A stretch of DNA of 43,130 nt from Hydrogenophilales bacterium (GTDB taxonomy: Bacteria; Pseudomonadota; Gammaproteobacteria; Burkholderiales; Eutrophovitaceae): NCBI GenBank assembly GCA_902601765.1, contig CACKOO010000008.1, positions 1-43,130 of the forward strand, in the 5' to 3' direction. A program made the position numbers and the translations under genes. A model generated the notes under the pieces. That model searched no databases and was not told where the DNA came from. It worked only from the letters and a program-made list of their open reading frames with translations. The first letter of the stretch is position 1. Each line of letters begins with the position of its first letter. Below are positions 8,132 through 16,999 of the stretch, in pieces.

Positions 8132-9508
8132 ATGAGCATTTTTGAAATTACTATTGTTATATTAATAATCTCCGCTTCTGCCTATTTTTTTGGTGTAAGG
8201 AAAATCGTTAGCTTATCAGCCAAGTACAAAAAGAAACCAGATTCCCTCATGAAGTACTACGGGAAAAATGCCGTCATCTGGGCATTTGTCCCCGCTTTCA
8301 GTATGCTAGTCGCTTACTCATTTCTCGCTCCTGTTTATATAGAAACAGTTTTTATCGACAAATTATCCAAGATATTCCCCGAATACCAACAATCGCAATT
8401 AAACTTGGTATATGCGCAAGTTCAAAATATTGCCTCGGGGTTTCTTGAAAGCTCCGATGTGCAATTACTAGCGTTATCAGAACAACTAACGAGTTGGAAC
8501 GAGAAAGCACAATCTACTCGCTCGTGGGTCATCCTACTAGTACTAATAGGGACAAGTGCTCTTGGCTATAACAAGATAAAACTCCGATTTCCTGCGCGCG
8601 TCAAAGTTGAACAATTTTTCGAACGATTATTTCTTGGAGCAGCGGTTACAGCTATATTGATTACAATCGCTATTGTTGTATCTCTTATGTTTGAAGCTTT
8701 AAGGTTCTTTGAGGTTTACAACTTTTTTGATTTTCTCTTTGGTACCCATTGGTCACCGAATATAGCGATTCGAGATGACCAAGTAGGTTCGAGTGGATCT
8801 TTTGGTATGATACCGGTGTTGGCAGGAACTGTGTTAATCGCATTCATAGCGATGTTAGTAGCTCTTCCGATAGGGGTCTTTTCTGCGATTTACATGGCAG
8901 AGTTTGCACCCAGAGGCTTGAGAGATATTATCAAACCTACATTGGAGATCCTTGCGGGTATCCCAACAGTGGTATACGGGTTCTTCGCCGCTCTTATGGT
9001 TGCTCCATTTTTTAGAAGTATTGGCCTTTCTCTTGGTTTAGACGTATCGTCGGAGTCAGCCTTAGCCGCTGGGGCCGTGATGGGAATTATGATCATTCCT
9101 TTTATTTCTTCTTTATCGGATGATGTGATCAACGCAGTGCCTCAATCGCTCAAGGACGGATCTATTGGTTTAGGAGCAACAAAAGCTGAAACCATCATTA
9201 AAGTTATTCTTCCAGCTGCCCTACCTGGCCTGGTGGGGGCATTTTTGTTAGCGGTGAGTAGGGCTATCGGAGAGACCATGATTGTTGTTATGGCCGCAGG
9301 TCATGCTGCAAATTTAACTGCTAACCCACTAGAGGCGGTTACCACCGTTACGGTACAAATAGTAGCATTATTAACGGGAGATACTGTATTTGACTCACCG
9401 AAAACCCTATCAGCCTTTGCACTCGGGATAACTCTATTTGTTGCAACTTTAATGCTTAATATTGCTGCTCTAACAGTCTCTAGAAAGCTTTCGGAAAAAT
9501 ACGATTAA
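8132..9508 (+). CDS. pstC: Phosphate ABC transporter permease PstC
   Basis: One of the two inner-membrane permeases of the Pst transporter. At 458 residues it is longer than the short E. coli form. Two hydrophobic segments (about 1-20 and 48-70) are separated from a further one near 130-146 by a soluble stretch of about 60 residues. The permease core follows, with the ABC-permease loop LKDGSIGLGATKAETIIKVI near residue 338 and the PstC-typical LEILAGIPTVVYGFFAA. The extended N-terminal part is known from PstC of several proteobacterial groups. It is 11 bases from pstA on the same strand. Confidence 0.93.
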   Translation: MSIFEITIVILIISASAYFFGVRKIVSLSAKYKKKPDSLMKYYGKNAVIWAFVPAFSMLVAYSFLAPVYIETVFIDKLSKIFPEYQQSQLNLVYAQVQNIASGFLESSDVQLLALSEQLTSWNEKAQSTRSWVILLVLIGTSALGYNKIKLRFPARVKVEQFFERLFLGAAVTAILITIAIVVSLMFEALRFFEVYNFFDFLFGTHWSPNIAIRDDQVGSSGSFGMIPVLAGTVLIAFIAMLVALPIGVFSAIYMAEFAPRGLRDIIKPTLEILAGIPTVVYGFFAALMVAPFFRSIGLSLGLDVSSESALAAGAVMGIMIIPFISSLSDDVINAVPQSLKDGSIGLGATKAETIIKVILPAALPGLVGAFLLAVSRAIGETMIVVMAAGHAANLTANPLEAVTTVTVQIVALLTGDTVFDSPKTLSAFALGITLFVATLMLNIAALTVSRKLSEKYD

Positions 9509-9519
9509 GAGGCATTAAA

Positions 9520-10809
9520 ATGGGCAACGGGAAAACAAATACCGAATTAATAGCTAAATCTCTTGAAAAAAGGCACCGTCGCCAAACAAGGTTGAAATAT
9601 TATGGACTGTTCTCGATTTTGCTAGGTATAACATTTCTCATAATATTGCTCGGCAGTATTACTCTAAATGGGTACACCGCTCTTCAGCAAACGGTAGTTC
9701 AAATAAGTGTTAACATTAGCCCCGACAAGGTTTTTGACGATAATGGAAATATATCTGAAGAGGTAATGTACAACACAAATTGGGATGGCCTGGCAAAAAA
9801 AGCGTTCAGACAAGAATTTCCTGATGTGGTCGACCGAAAAGAAAAAAGAAAATTATCGGATTTGATATCCTCCAATGCAGGGTATGATATCAAGTGGATG
9901 GTTTCACAAAACCCAAGTATAGTTGGCAAAGAAACAAAACTTTGGGTCAAAACATCCGATGACGTAGACCAACTTTTAAAAGGACGCCTCACAGTCAATG
10001 TCCCTGAGGAACAAAGACGTTTAAGCAACTCACAGTTAAAATGGGTTAAAAATCTCACTGATAAAGGCATAATAAAAAAACAATTTAATACGGTTTTTTT
10101 CACGTCAGCGGATAGTAGGGAGCCAGAAAGTTCAGGTATCCTGGGAGCTATAATAGGGTCGGCGATAGCCATGGTTGTTACGATGGCTTTGGCACTGCCG
10201 TTCGCGGTTATGGCAGCAATTTATTTGGAATATTTTGCAAAGCCTGGGAAATGGACGGATTTTATCGAGGTGAATATAAATAATTTAGCAGCAGTACCCT
10301 CGATAGTATTTGGCCTTTTGGGTCTTGCTGTGTTTTTAAATTTCTTTGAACTTCCCAGGTCAGCGCCCCTTGTGGGGGGTATGGTTTTATCATTAATGAC
10401 CTTACCCACAATAATTATAGCGTCGCGGGCCGCGATAAGGGCAGTTCCATCATCTATTAGAGATGCGGCCTTGAGTCTAGGAGCTTCAAAAATGCAAGCT
10501 GCTGTTGACCATGTTCTTCCCTTAGCTTCACCTGGAATATTAACCGGAACTATTATAGGCATGGCCCAAGCTCTAGGTGAAACAGCACCGCTAATAATGA
10601 TTGGTATGGTAGTGTTTCTCGTCGATATTCCCACTGGATTCACAGATGCTGCAACAGCGCTCCCCGTACAAATATATATATGGTCCGACAGTGCGGAACG
10701 AGCTTTTTACGAAAGATCTTCCTTGGCAATTATGATTTTGGTTTTATTCTTGATAACTATGAATCTTTTGGCGGTTTTACTCCGTAAAAAGTTCGAGAAA
10801 AAGTGGTAG
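9520..10809 (+). CDS. pstA: Phosphate ABC transporter permease PstA, extended form
   Basis: Second permease of the Pst transporter, 429 residues. After a basic start ([16 protein letters not shown]) and one membrane segment (about 33-52), there is a soluble insert of about 150 residues before the core at about 200. This matches PstA proteins with an N-terminal domain of the DUF3333 type; E. coli PstA lacks it. The core contains [19 protein letters not shown] and the ABC-permease loop [20 protein letters not shown]. The insert should face the periplasm and may contact PstS or sense ions; that is inference. The stop lies just before the pstB start. Confidence 0.92.
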   Translation: MGNGKTNTELIAKSLEKRHRRQTRLKYYGLFSILLGITFLIILLGSITLNGYTALQQTVVQISVNISPDKVFDDNGNISEEVMYNTNWDGLAKKAFRQEFPDVVDRKEKRKLSDLISSNAGYDIKWMVSQNPSIVGKETKLWVKTSDDVDQLLKGRLTVNVPEEQRRLSNSQLKWVKNLTDKGIIKKQFNTVFFTSADSREPESSGILGAIIGSAIAMVVTMALALPFAVMAAIYLEYFAKPGKWTDFIEVNINNLAAVPSIVFGLLGLAVFLNFFELPRSAPLVGGMVLSLMTLPTIIIASRAAIRAVPSSIRDAALSLGASKMQAAVDHVLPLASPGILTGTIIGMAQALGETAPLIMIGMVVFLVDIPTGFTDAATALPVQIYIWSDSAERAFYERSSLAIMILVLFLITMNLLAVLLRKKFEKKW

Positions 10810-10820
10810 GAAATTTACCA

Positions 10821-11585
10821 ATGACAATTGACAGCAAAATTCAAGTACGAAACGTGAATGTATATTATGGTAACGCGCAAGCTTTATATGATGTCAACTT
10901 AGATATTAAATCCAAAGAAATAACTTCACTGATAGGACCATCAGGATGCGGAAAATCAACTTTTCTGCGGTGCTTAAATAGAATGAATGACGTTATAGAA
11001 GGTTGTCGAGTGGAAGGCAATATTACTATTGATGGCGAAAATATTTATTCCAAAGACAAAGATCCCGTGCTACTAAGAGCTCGAGTAGGTATGGTATTTC
11101 AAAAACCTAATCCATTTCCCAAGTCAATTTTCGACAATGTTGCCTATGGCCCAAGAATACATGGTTTAGCCGCGAACACGACCGAATTACGCGAAATTGT
11201 TGAGAACAGTCTTGAACAAGCAGGGTTGATGGATGAGGTAAAGGACAGACTGAATGAATCTGCTACGGGTCTGTCCGGAGGTCAACAACAAAGAATCTGT
11301 ATTGCTCGAGCGATCGCAGTCAGCCCAGAGGTAATCCTTATGGATGAGCCTTGCTCAGCTTTAGATCCAATTGCAACAGCTCGAGTTGAGGAGTTGATGG
11401 GAAACCTTTCTATAAACTACACAATAGTTATTGTGACTCACTCGATGCAGCAAGCGGCTAGGGTATCAACGAGAACAGCATTTTTTCATCTCGGACATCT
11501 TGTTGAATGTGATGAAACAAATAAAATCTTCACAACTCCCAATGATAAAAGAACTGAGGATTACATAACAGGCAAGGTGGGTTAA
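10821..11585 (+). CDS. pstB: Phosphate ABC transporter ATPase PstB
   Basis: Cytoplasmic ATPase that powers PstCA. From the ATG at 10821 the protein has 254 residues. Walker A is GPSGCGKST (39-47), the Q-loop FQKPNPFP (93-100) is the PstB-specific form, the signature is LSGGQQQR (151-158), and Walker B is VILMDEP (171-177). I prefer this ATG because TAGGAAA lies about 8 bases upstream and family proteins start close to it. A GTG at 10803, inside the end of pstA, would add six residues. Fourth gene of the pst run. Confidence 0.95.
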   Translation: MTIDSKIQVRNVNVYYGNAQALYDVNLDIKSKEITSLIGPSGCGKSTFLRCLNRMNDVIEGCRVEGNITIDGENIYSKDKDPVLLRARVGMVFQKPNPFPKSIFDNVAYGPRIHGLAANTTELREIVENSLEQAGLMDEVKDRLNESATGLSGGQQQRICIARAIAVSPEVILMDEPCSALDPIATARVEELMGNLSINYTIVIVTHSMQQAARVSTRTAFFHLGHLVECDETNKIFTTPNDKRTEDYITGKVG

Positions 11586-11626
11586 AGTAAGGGTATTTTA
11601 GTAAATGCAATGCAGGAGAATGTGGA

Positions 11627-12346
11627 ATGAGTGAACACATAGTATCATCCTATGATGAGGAAATTAAAGAGCTTCAGGGACAAGTTGTGTCCATGGGAGG
11701 TTTAGTTGAGAAAATCTGGATAGATGCCATCGAATCAGTAACAACGGCAAGTGACGAAATGGCTTTAAAAGTTATAGATGCGGATAAACACATCGATAAT
11801 ATTGAGTTGGAGATCTACACCAAAGCCATGCGCCTTTTAGCGCTACGCTCCCCAGTTGCTAGTGACCTTCGAACCGTTGTGGCGGCTATGAGAATGGCTA
11901 CTAATTTAGAAAGACTTGGAGATCATGCAAAAAACGTAGCTCGCAGGGAAAAACTCATTAATCCTGATGAACACAAAGAAGTGATAATATTACTTTTGAG
12001 AATGTACGAAATGTCGCTTTCCGCTCTCCAACAAGCAATTGATGCGTACAGAAGTCCTAACCTAGAAACCGCCGAAACAATAAGAGCTAACGATGCCGGA
12101 ATAGATGAACTTTTTAATTCAACTTTAGCTATCGTATTAAAACTGATGGAGCCCAACAATCCTCCCCTACAAACGGAGGCATTAGCAAGCTTACTATTTG
12201 TGGCAAAATCTCTTGAACGAATGGGAGATATGACAACAAACATAGCGGAAATTATAATTTTTCAAGAGACTGGAGCATTTCCTACCGAAGAAAGAGTCCG
12301 TGGCGGTCAGGTAGGTTTGATGGAAAGTCAGCAATCTAGACAATGA
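11627..12346 (+). CDS. phoU: Phosphate signalling protein PhoU
   Basis: Negative regulator that links Pst activity to the PhoR/PhoB system. The 239-residue all-helical protein has the two-fold PhoU repeat. Its conserved segments are visible twice: LRTVVAAMRMATNLERLGDHAKNVA in the first half and LLFVAKSLERMGDMTTNIAE in the second. Both carry the E-R-(L/M)-G-D metal-binding core. An AGGAGA ribosome binding site precedes the ATG, and it follows pstB by 41 bases as the last gene of the run. phoB and phoR are not in this window. Confidence 0.95.
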   Translation: MSEHIVSSYDEEIKELQGQVVSMGGLVEKIWIDAIESVTTASDEMALKVIDADKHIDNIELEIYTKAMRLLALRSPVASDLRTVVAAMRMATNLERLGDHAKNVARREKLINPDEHKEVIILLLRMYEMSLSALQQAIDAYRSPNLETAETIRANDAGIDELFNSTLAIVLKLMEPNNPPLQTEALASLLFVAKSLERMGDMTTNIAEIIIFQETGAFPTEERVRGGQVGLMESQQSRQ

Positions 12347-12533
12347 TGAGACCGTAAATATCACGGCTATTACTGCCAAAAACCCCGAAGGTACGATCAT
12401 CACGCAATGAGTCAGGGTTAATCGTAACAAAGGTGTCCGTGCGACTTCTGACATTAGTTACTGGTGGGTTTACAAAGAATGTCGAAAAAGTAAACCGATA
12501 GCGCAACAAGGCTTGCAATTGACTGTTTCGCAT
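12336..12533 (-). CDS. Doubtful small ORF, 65 residues
   Basis: An open frame whose ATG (12533) has an AGGAA ribosome binding site seven bases upstream and which overlaps the end of phoU by 11 bases on the opposite strand. The product is basic at its start (MRNSQLQALLRYRF) and shows no recognisable domain, signal peptide or membrane segment. Only the ribosome binding site and a fairly protein-like composition speak for it. Confidence 0.25.
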   Translation of the reverse strand: MRNSQLQALLRYRFTFSTFFVNPPVTNVRSRTDTFVTINPDSLRDDRTFGVFGSNSRDIYGLIIV

Positions 12534-12683
12534 TTTTGATTCCTAAGTAAATTCCCGACAAAAGTACTAAAATCGCTAGAAATTCACTGAAAAATATTCC
12601 TAAGGTTCCCCTCTTTTCTTTTAATTTCAAAACCTGTTGTTACTTCTAATAAAAGAGCTGTTCCCAGAAATTCTGAGCGCAAC
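12534..12683. other. Gap between the doubtful ORF and the arsC-like remnant
   Basis: No gene, hairpin terminator or repeat was recognised. The whole 12347-12683 interval between phoU and the remnant contains only the doubtful 65-residue frame. Confidence 0.5.
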
Positions 12684-13180
12684 TTATTTTTTGTTGTGAT
12701 TCCGTATTTGTTTTAATTTACGTCTGACCGGTTCACTCGCAAGCTCATCGATTGACAAATCAAGCAACATTTTCAAACACTTTTCCGGTTCTCTATAAAC
12801 TTTGTTGAAAACTTGCCTCTTTCGCCTTTCATTTTAATGCACTAAAGCTGGATCTGAAAAACCCCAGTGAGCCGCGATAGGTTTTCCCGACCCTATGAGA
12901 GATACCTCACCTGCTGCTTGATCGCAATCTGTTAGTATAAAATCTATCTCAAGCGTCTTGTTATTCGCAAATTCATCCCAGATTTTTGAATATATTTTGT
13001 CAACAGAATAACCAATCTCCTCCCAAAGCTGTCTTGTAAAACAATTTATATTTCCTTTTGGATCTGATCCAGCAAAGTATTCCACCAATTTTCCATTACA
13101 TATTTGGGTTGTTTGTACTTCAGCAATTATAGATCTAGTTGAATTTTCGGTACAAAAAAAAATATGTTGTAAATTTTCAT
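12684..13180 (-). pseudogene. arsC: Arsenate reductase-like (LMW phosphatase fold) gene, broken
   Basis: Three pieces together make a full arsenate reductase of the low-molecular-weight phosphatase type. From the ATG at 13180, MKIYNIFFF should run into CTENSTRS, the CX5R phosphate-binding loop. The run of nine T (A9 on plus, 13154-13162) is one base short, so the frame is lost there. The second piece continues with SIIAEVQ, AGSDPKGN and WDEF, then ILTDCDQAAGE with the second conserved Cys, to HWGFSDPALVH. A TAA follows (12834-12836). In the same frame, the family C-terminus resumes (NERRKRQVFNKVYREPEKCL onward) to a TAA at 12684. Restored length would be about 165 residues, normal for the family. 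One frameshift plus one nonsense codon make a pseudogene likely. It lies downstream of ugd and tail-to-tail with the pst-phoU run. Confidence 0.85.
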
Positions 13181-13265
13181 CTCATGTCTATCGTTTTAAT
13201 TATTAGGTGAAAGAGAATTCATCGTAACTTCGCCCGATACTTTGATGTGATATAGGAGAATTCAA

Positions 13266-14636
13266 TTACAAGGAATGGCTTTTAATATCGCTCGCGTCAA
13301 AGTCAGACCTTGTGCTCAATCTTCCTACAGAAATATACTCAAACCCGTTATTTTGCATATCTTCGGGAGAGTAGAGATTTCTTCCATCAAATATGACCGG
13401 GTTAATCAATTTTTCTTTGACTGCTGCAAAATCCGGACTACGAAAAGCTTTCCACTCCGTCAGTATTATCAAAGCCTCAGATCCGTCTAACACCTTTATC
13501 GGATGATCGCTAAATTCAACCTTTGCTTCGTTTTTATAAATCTCTTTCGCCTCACCCAATGCAACTGGATCATACGCTAATATCTTAGCGCCACGCGAAA
13601 GTAAGCCTTTAATTACAACCCTGCTAGGAGCTTCCCTCATATCATCCGTGTTAGGTTTGAACGATAACCCCCAAATGGAAAATTGCTTCCCATCAAGCTG
13701 TTCACCAAACCGATTTTGAATCTTATCTAAAATACTTTGTTTTTGTGCTCGATTAACTTTTTCAACTGCTTCAAGAATAGACAACTGTAACCCATATTCA
13801 TCAGCAGTATTCTGCAAAGCTCTAATATCTTTGGGGAAACATGATCCTCCGTAACCACACCCTGCATATAGGAAGTGATAGCCAATTCTCGAGTCTGCGC
13901 CAATTCCTTGACGAACATTTTCAATATCTGTCCCGAGTTTTTCCGATAAATTTGCCAATTCATTCATTAGCGAGATTCGCGTTGCGAGCATTGTATTTGC
14001 CGCGTATTTGGTCAATTCCGCAGACCTTGTATCCATAACGAGAATTCTGTCACGATACCTATTAATCGGCGCGTATAAACGTCTTAGAATTTGCGTGGCT
14101 TTTTCACTGCTAGATCCGATAATAATACGATCGGGCCGCATGAAATCATCGATTGCACTACCTTCTTTTAAAAACTCTGGATTCGATACCACATTAATCT
14201 CAACATTAATGAATCGTTTATCTAATTCCCCTCTGACAACAGCTTCTACTCTTTCGCTGGTTCCAACAGGCACTGTCGACTTGTTTACTATAACCAGATC
14301 GTGAGCTGCATATCTTCCAATATTTTTTGATGCTAATGTAACGTACCGCAAATCCGCAGCGCCATCATCACTAGTCGGGGTGCCAACCGCCAAGAACTGT
14401 ACGTCACCATGAGTCACCGAATCTTCAATACTGGTAGTGAAATGTAACCTTCCCGCATCACTATTTTTCCTGATTAGCTCCGCAAGTCCTGGTTCAAAAA
14501 TGGGCACGTCGCCTTTTTTAAGTTCCGCGATTTTCTTGGGATCCACATCCAAACAAAGCACATCGTTTCCAAATTCCGCAAAACAGGCTCCGGCTACTAA
14601 TCCGACATAGCCTGTACCTACAACTGTTATCTTCAT
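13266..14636 (-). CDS. ugd: UDP-glucose 6-dehydrogenase
   Basis: Oxidises UDP-glucose twice with NAD to UDP-glucuronate, a precursor of acidic and pentose-containing surface glycans. The NAD motif GTGYVG is at 7-12, the conserved STVPVGTSE at 120-128, ELTKYAANT around Lys210, and the catalytic loop GCGYGGSCFPKD at 259-270 with nucleophile Cys266. I place the start at the ATG at 14636 (456 residues): it has AGAGG about 8 bases upstream and matches the family N-terminus MKITVVGTGYVG. A start at 14681 would add 15 unlikely residues. UDP-glucuronate is the substrate of the Uxs enzyme encoded at 27943. Confidence 0.95.
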   Translation of the reverse strand: MKITVVGTGYVGLVAGACFAEFGNDVLCLDVDPKKIAELKKGDVPIFEPGLAELIRKNSDAGRLHFTTSIEDSVTHGDVQFLAVGTPTSDDGAADLRYVTLASKNIGRYAAHDLVIVNKSTVPVGTSERVEAVVRGELDKRFINVEINVVSNPEFLKEGSAIDDFMRPDRIIIGSSSEKATQILRRLYAPINRYRDRILVMDTRSAELTKYAANTMLATRISLMNELANLSEKLGTDIENVRQGIGADSRIGYHFLYAGCGYGGSCFPKDIRALQNTADEYGLQLSILEAVEKVNRAQKQSILDKIQNRFGEQLDGKQFSIWGLSFKPNTDDMREAPSRVVIKGLLSRGAKILAYDPVALGEAKEIYKNEAKVEFSDHPIKVLDGSEALIILTEWKAFRSPDFAAVKEKLINPVIFDGRNLYSPEDMQNNGFEYISVGRLSTRSDFDASDIKSHSL

Positions 14637-14699
14637 TATATATTTACCTCTACTAAAAAAGCTTAAAGATGCACTAGCCAAAGATCCTAACGGACATGC

Positions 14700-15161
14700 T
14701 TATGAGCTGACATAGTCGAACATCACAATAACCCAACATAAAACACAGGACAATAGGAAAACAAACACAGCAACACTTCCCAACTCCTTTGCTCTTTTTG
14801 ATAGATCGCAGTTCTCAAATGAAATTTTATCAATGGCAGCCTCCAAATCAGAGTTGAGTAATTCTACAACTGACACTAACGTTATACTCGAAAATAATAT
14901 TACTTTTTGAGTTAGAGTGAAATTAATATAAAATGTAACAATTGAAAAAAATATTAAAACTAAGGCTAACTCTTGCCTGAATTCACTTTCATGATTCTTT
15001 AGAAAATCTAATGAAAATTCAGCTTTGTAGCCGGGTGTTCGAAAATGGATATCAGAAATCCAAATCGCGCGACAACGACAACTTCCATGGGGACTAGCAT
15101 TATCAATTTTGCTACCTTTATCTGCAAAGATTGTTGTATCTATATTGTCGCTTATAGTCAT
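14700..15161 (-). CDS. dgkA: Diacylglycerol kinase with N-terminal extension
   Basis: Small inner-membrane kinase that rephosphorylates diacylglycerol to phosphatidate. The 153-residue protein matches DgkA from residue 48 on: SLDFLKNHESEFRQE, then VVELLNSDLEAAIDKIS (Glu100 and Glu107 correspond to the metal and catalytic glutamates of E. coli) and LSKRAKELGSVAVF. Three membrane segments lie at about 65-80, 86-102 and 129-147. The C-terminal half is collinear with E. coli DgkA without gaps, but about 31 extra residues precede it. No ATG lies closer to the conserved part, so either the extension is real or a non-ATG start is used. It sits 63 bases upstream of ugd on the same strand. Confidence 0.85.
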   Translation of the reverse strand: MTISDNIDTTIFADKGSKIDNASPHGSCRCRAIWISDIHFRTPGYKAEFSLDFLKNHESEFRQELALVLIFFSIVTFYINFTLTQKVILFSSITLVSVVELLNSDLEAAIDKISFENCDLSKRAKELGSVAVFVFLLSCVLCWVIVMFDYVSS

Positions 15162-15332
15162 CTTTTATACTGGACAAAGATACTCAATATTGTAAAAATA
15201 AGAACTCAACTACATAATGTATTGTTTTTTCAGAGACTGGGCTGATGTTGGCATTCGTTTCTTTCATTTTAATCACAATTTTATTACGAAAATGTCACAT
15301 GACTCATTAATTTAAAAACACACGAAGTAAAA

Positions 15333-16847
15333 ATGGCAAACTTTTCCACTTTGGCAGCGGTAGACTTAGGCAGCAACTCTTTTAACTTGCAAATTGCCAG
15401 AGTGGTTGACAATCAAATCTACCCACTTGATTCTATCAGGGAACCGGTTGCAATCGCTGCTGGACTTACGTCCAATAAGATCCTAGATGCTGAGGCTCAG
15501 AGCCGTGCTCTGGAGTGTTTACAGAGATTCGGGGAAAGACTAAGAGGAATGGATCAAAAAGCCGTACGAGCCATTGGTACAAATACGCTACGAGTTGCCA
15601 AAAATTCCAAATCATTTTTAACGAAAGCCCAGAACGCTTTAGGATTTCCAATTGAAGTTATTAGTGGAAGAGAAGAAGCTCGACTGATATACATAGGAGT
15701 TGCGCATTCAGTCCCTTCCTCAAAACAGAATCGTTTGGTTATAGATATTGGTGGTGGATCAACCGAACTTATAGTTGGCAATCAAATGAAACCACATTAT
15801 CTGGAAAGCCTATTTATGGGATGCGTAAGCTATACTCGAATGTTTTTTCCAAATGGCCGAATAGAAAAATCTTTTTTTGATAAAGCGCATCTGGCGGCTA
15901 GGCTGGAACTTCAGATAGCGACCGATCAATTCGGGCCAGAAAACTGGAGCGAAACGATTGGCGCCTCCGGCACATTGGGAGCTATCGCAAAAATAATAGA
16001 TATGAAATATAACGAAGGGCAGATTATTACACCTGACCGCTTACGTGAAATTAAAATACAGCTTTTAGAAGTGGAACATTGGAGGGAATTAGATCTAAAC
16101 GGTTTGCGAAATGACAGAAAACCATTTTTTTCTGGGGGAGTAGCTATAGTTTTGGCTCTTATGGAAGAGTTGAAAATAAATAAAATATCGGTTACCAAAG
16201 GCGCTATTCGGGAAGGTCTGCTATACGATCTCTTGGGACGTTTCCGACAACAAGATATTCGTGAAGTCACGATAGCTAATTACAAAAAGCATTACCACAT
16301 AGATAAAGACCAAACTGCCCGCGTTAGAAACCTGGCAAAGCAATTTGCTAAAGAAATCATAGATTTTAATGACGCCAAAATGAAACATAACTTCAAAACG
16401 CTTTTATGGGCTATTGAGCTACATGAAATTGGATTTTCAATAGGCTACAGCGGCTACCACAAACATGGGGCCTATATCCTTAACAACGCAGAAATGCCCG
16501 GTTTTTCAAATAATGAACAAAAAAAACTGGCAGGTTTTGTGATATCGCACAGAAGGTCTCTCGACAAAACTTTTAGTATGAATAATCAGGAAATAGATTG
16601 GAAGTTAGTATTAATCCTCAGACTTTCGGTTTTGTTTTACAGAAAACGTAGACTTCTCAAAAAACCAGATATGAGACTCACCTGTAAACATTACTCGGCC
16701 ACTCTTTCGATAGAGATGGAGTGGTTAAACCAAAACCCTTTAACAAGGCTAGCTCTAGAGAAGGAAGTTGAAAATTGGAAAGAAATAGGTGTAAAAATCC
16801 TGGTAAAACAGAAAAATCGTGCAAATGTTCATTTGGGTAAAGCCTAA
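15333..16847 (+). CDS. ppx: Exopolyphosphatase (Ppx/GppA family)
   Basis: Releases phosphate from the ends of polyphosphate; GppA-type activity on pppGpp is possible in this family. The 504-residue protein has the long form. Two ASKHA lobes carry AAVDLGSNSFNLQIA (8-22) and DIGGGSTELIVG (about 137-148). The C-terminal extension after residue 310 contains ELHEIGFSIGYSGYHKHGAYI and EMPGFSNNEQ, typical of Ppx in beta- and gammaproteobacteria. It precedes ppk on the same strand by about 150 bases, so synthesis and breakdown of polyphosphate are encoded together. Confidence 0.93.
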   Translation: MANFSTLAAVDLGSNSFNLQIARVVDNQIYPLDSIREPVAIAAGLTSNKILDAEAQSRALECLQRFGERLRGMDQKAVRAIGTNTLRVAKNSKSFLTKAQNALGFPIEVISGREEARLIYIGVAHSVPSSKQNRLVIDIGGGSTELIVGNQMKPHYLESLFMGCVSYTRMFFPNGRIEKSFFDKAHLAARLELQIATDQFGPENWSETIGASGTLGAIAKIIDMKYNEGQIITPDRLREIKIQLLEVEHWRELDLNGLRNDRKPFFSGGVAIVLALMEELKINKISVTKGAIREGLLYDLLGRFRQQDIREVTIANYKKHYHIDKDQTARVRNLAKQFAKEIIDFNDAKMKHNFKTLLWAIELHEIGFSIGYSGYHKHGAYILNNAEMPGFSNNEQKKLAGFVISHRRSLDKTFSMNNQEIDWKLVLILRLSVLFYRKRRLLKKPDMRLTCKHYSATLSIEMEWLNQNPLTRLALEKEVENWKEIGVKILVKQKNRANVHLGKA

Positions 16848-16999
16848 ATATAGTGAAATATTTACCAAAAAAATTAGTAATGATCATTATGATAGTTGAG
16901 GTTACATCTCATTTGTTATGTAGCCAATTTTAATGAACGACTTTTCAATAAGGGCTGTGATAACATGTTCGAGACAATTTATAATTCGTTTTGTTACAA

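Noticed and set aside
15292..15308. Possible Pho box or operator upstream of ppx (TGTCAC then TGACTCAT)
   Set aside because: Only one half resembles the PhoB repeat, and the GTCACATGAC palindrome is too short to claim.
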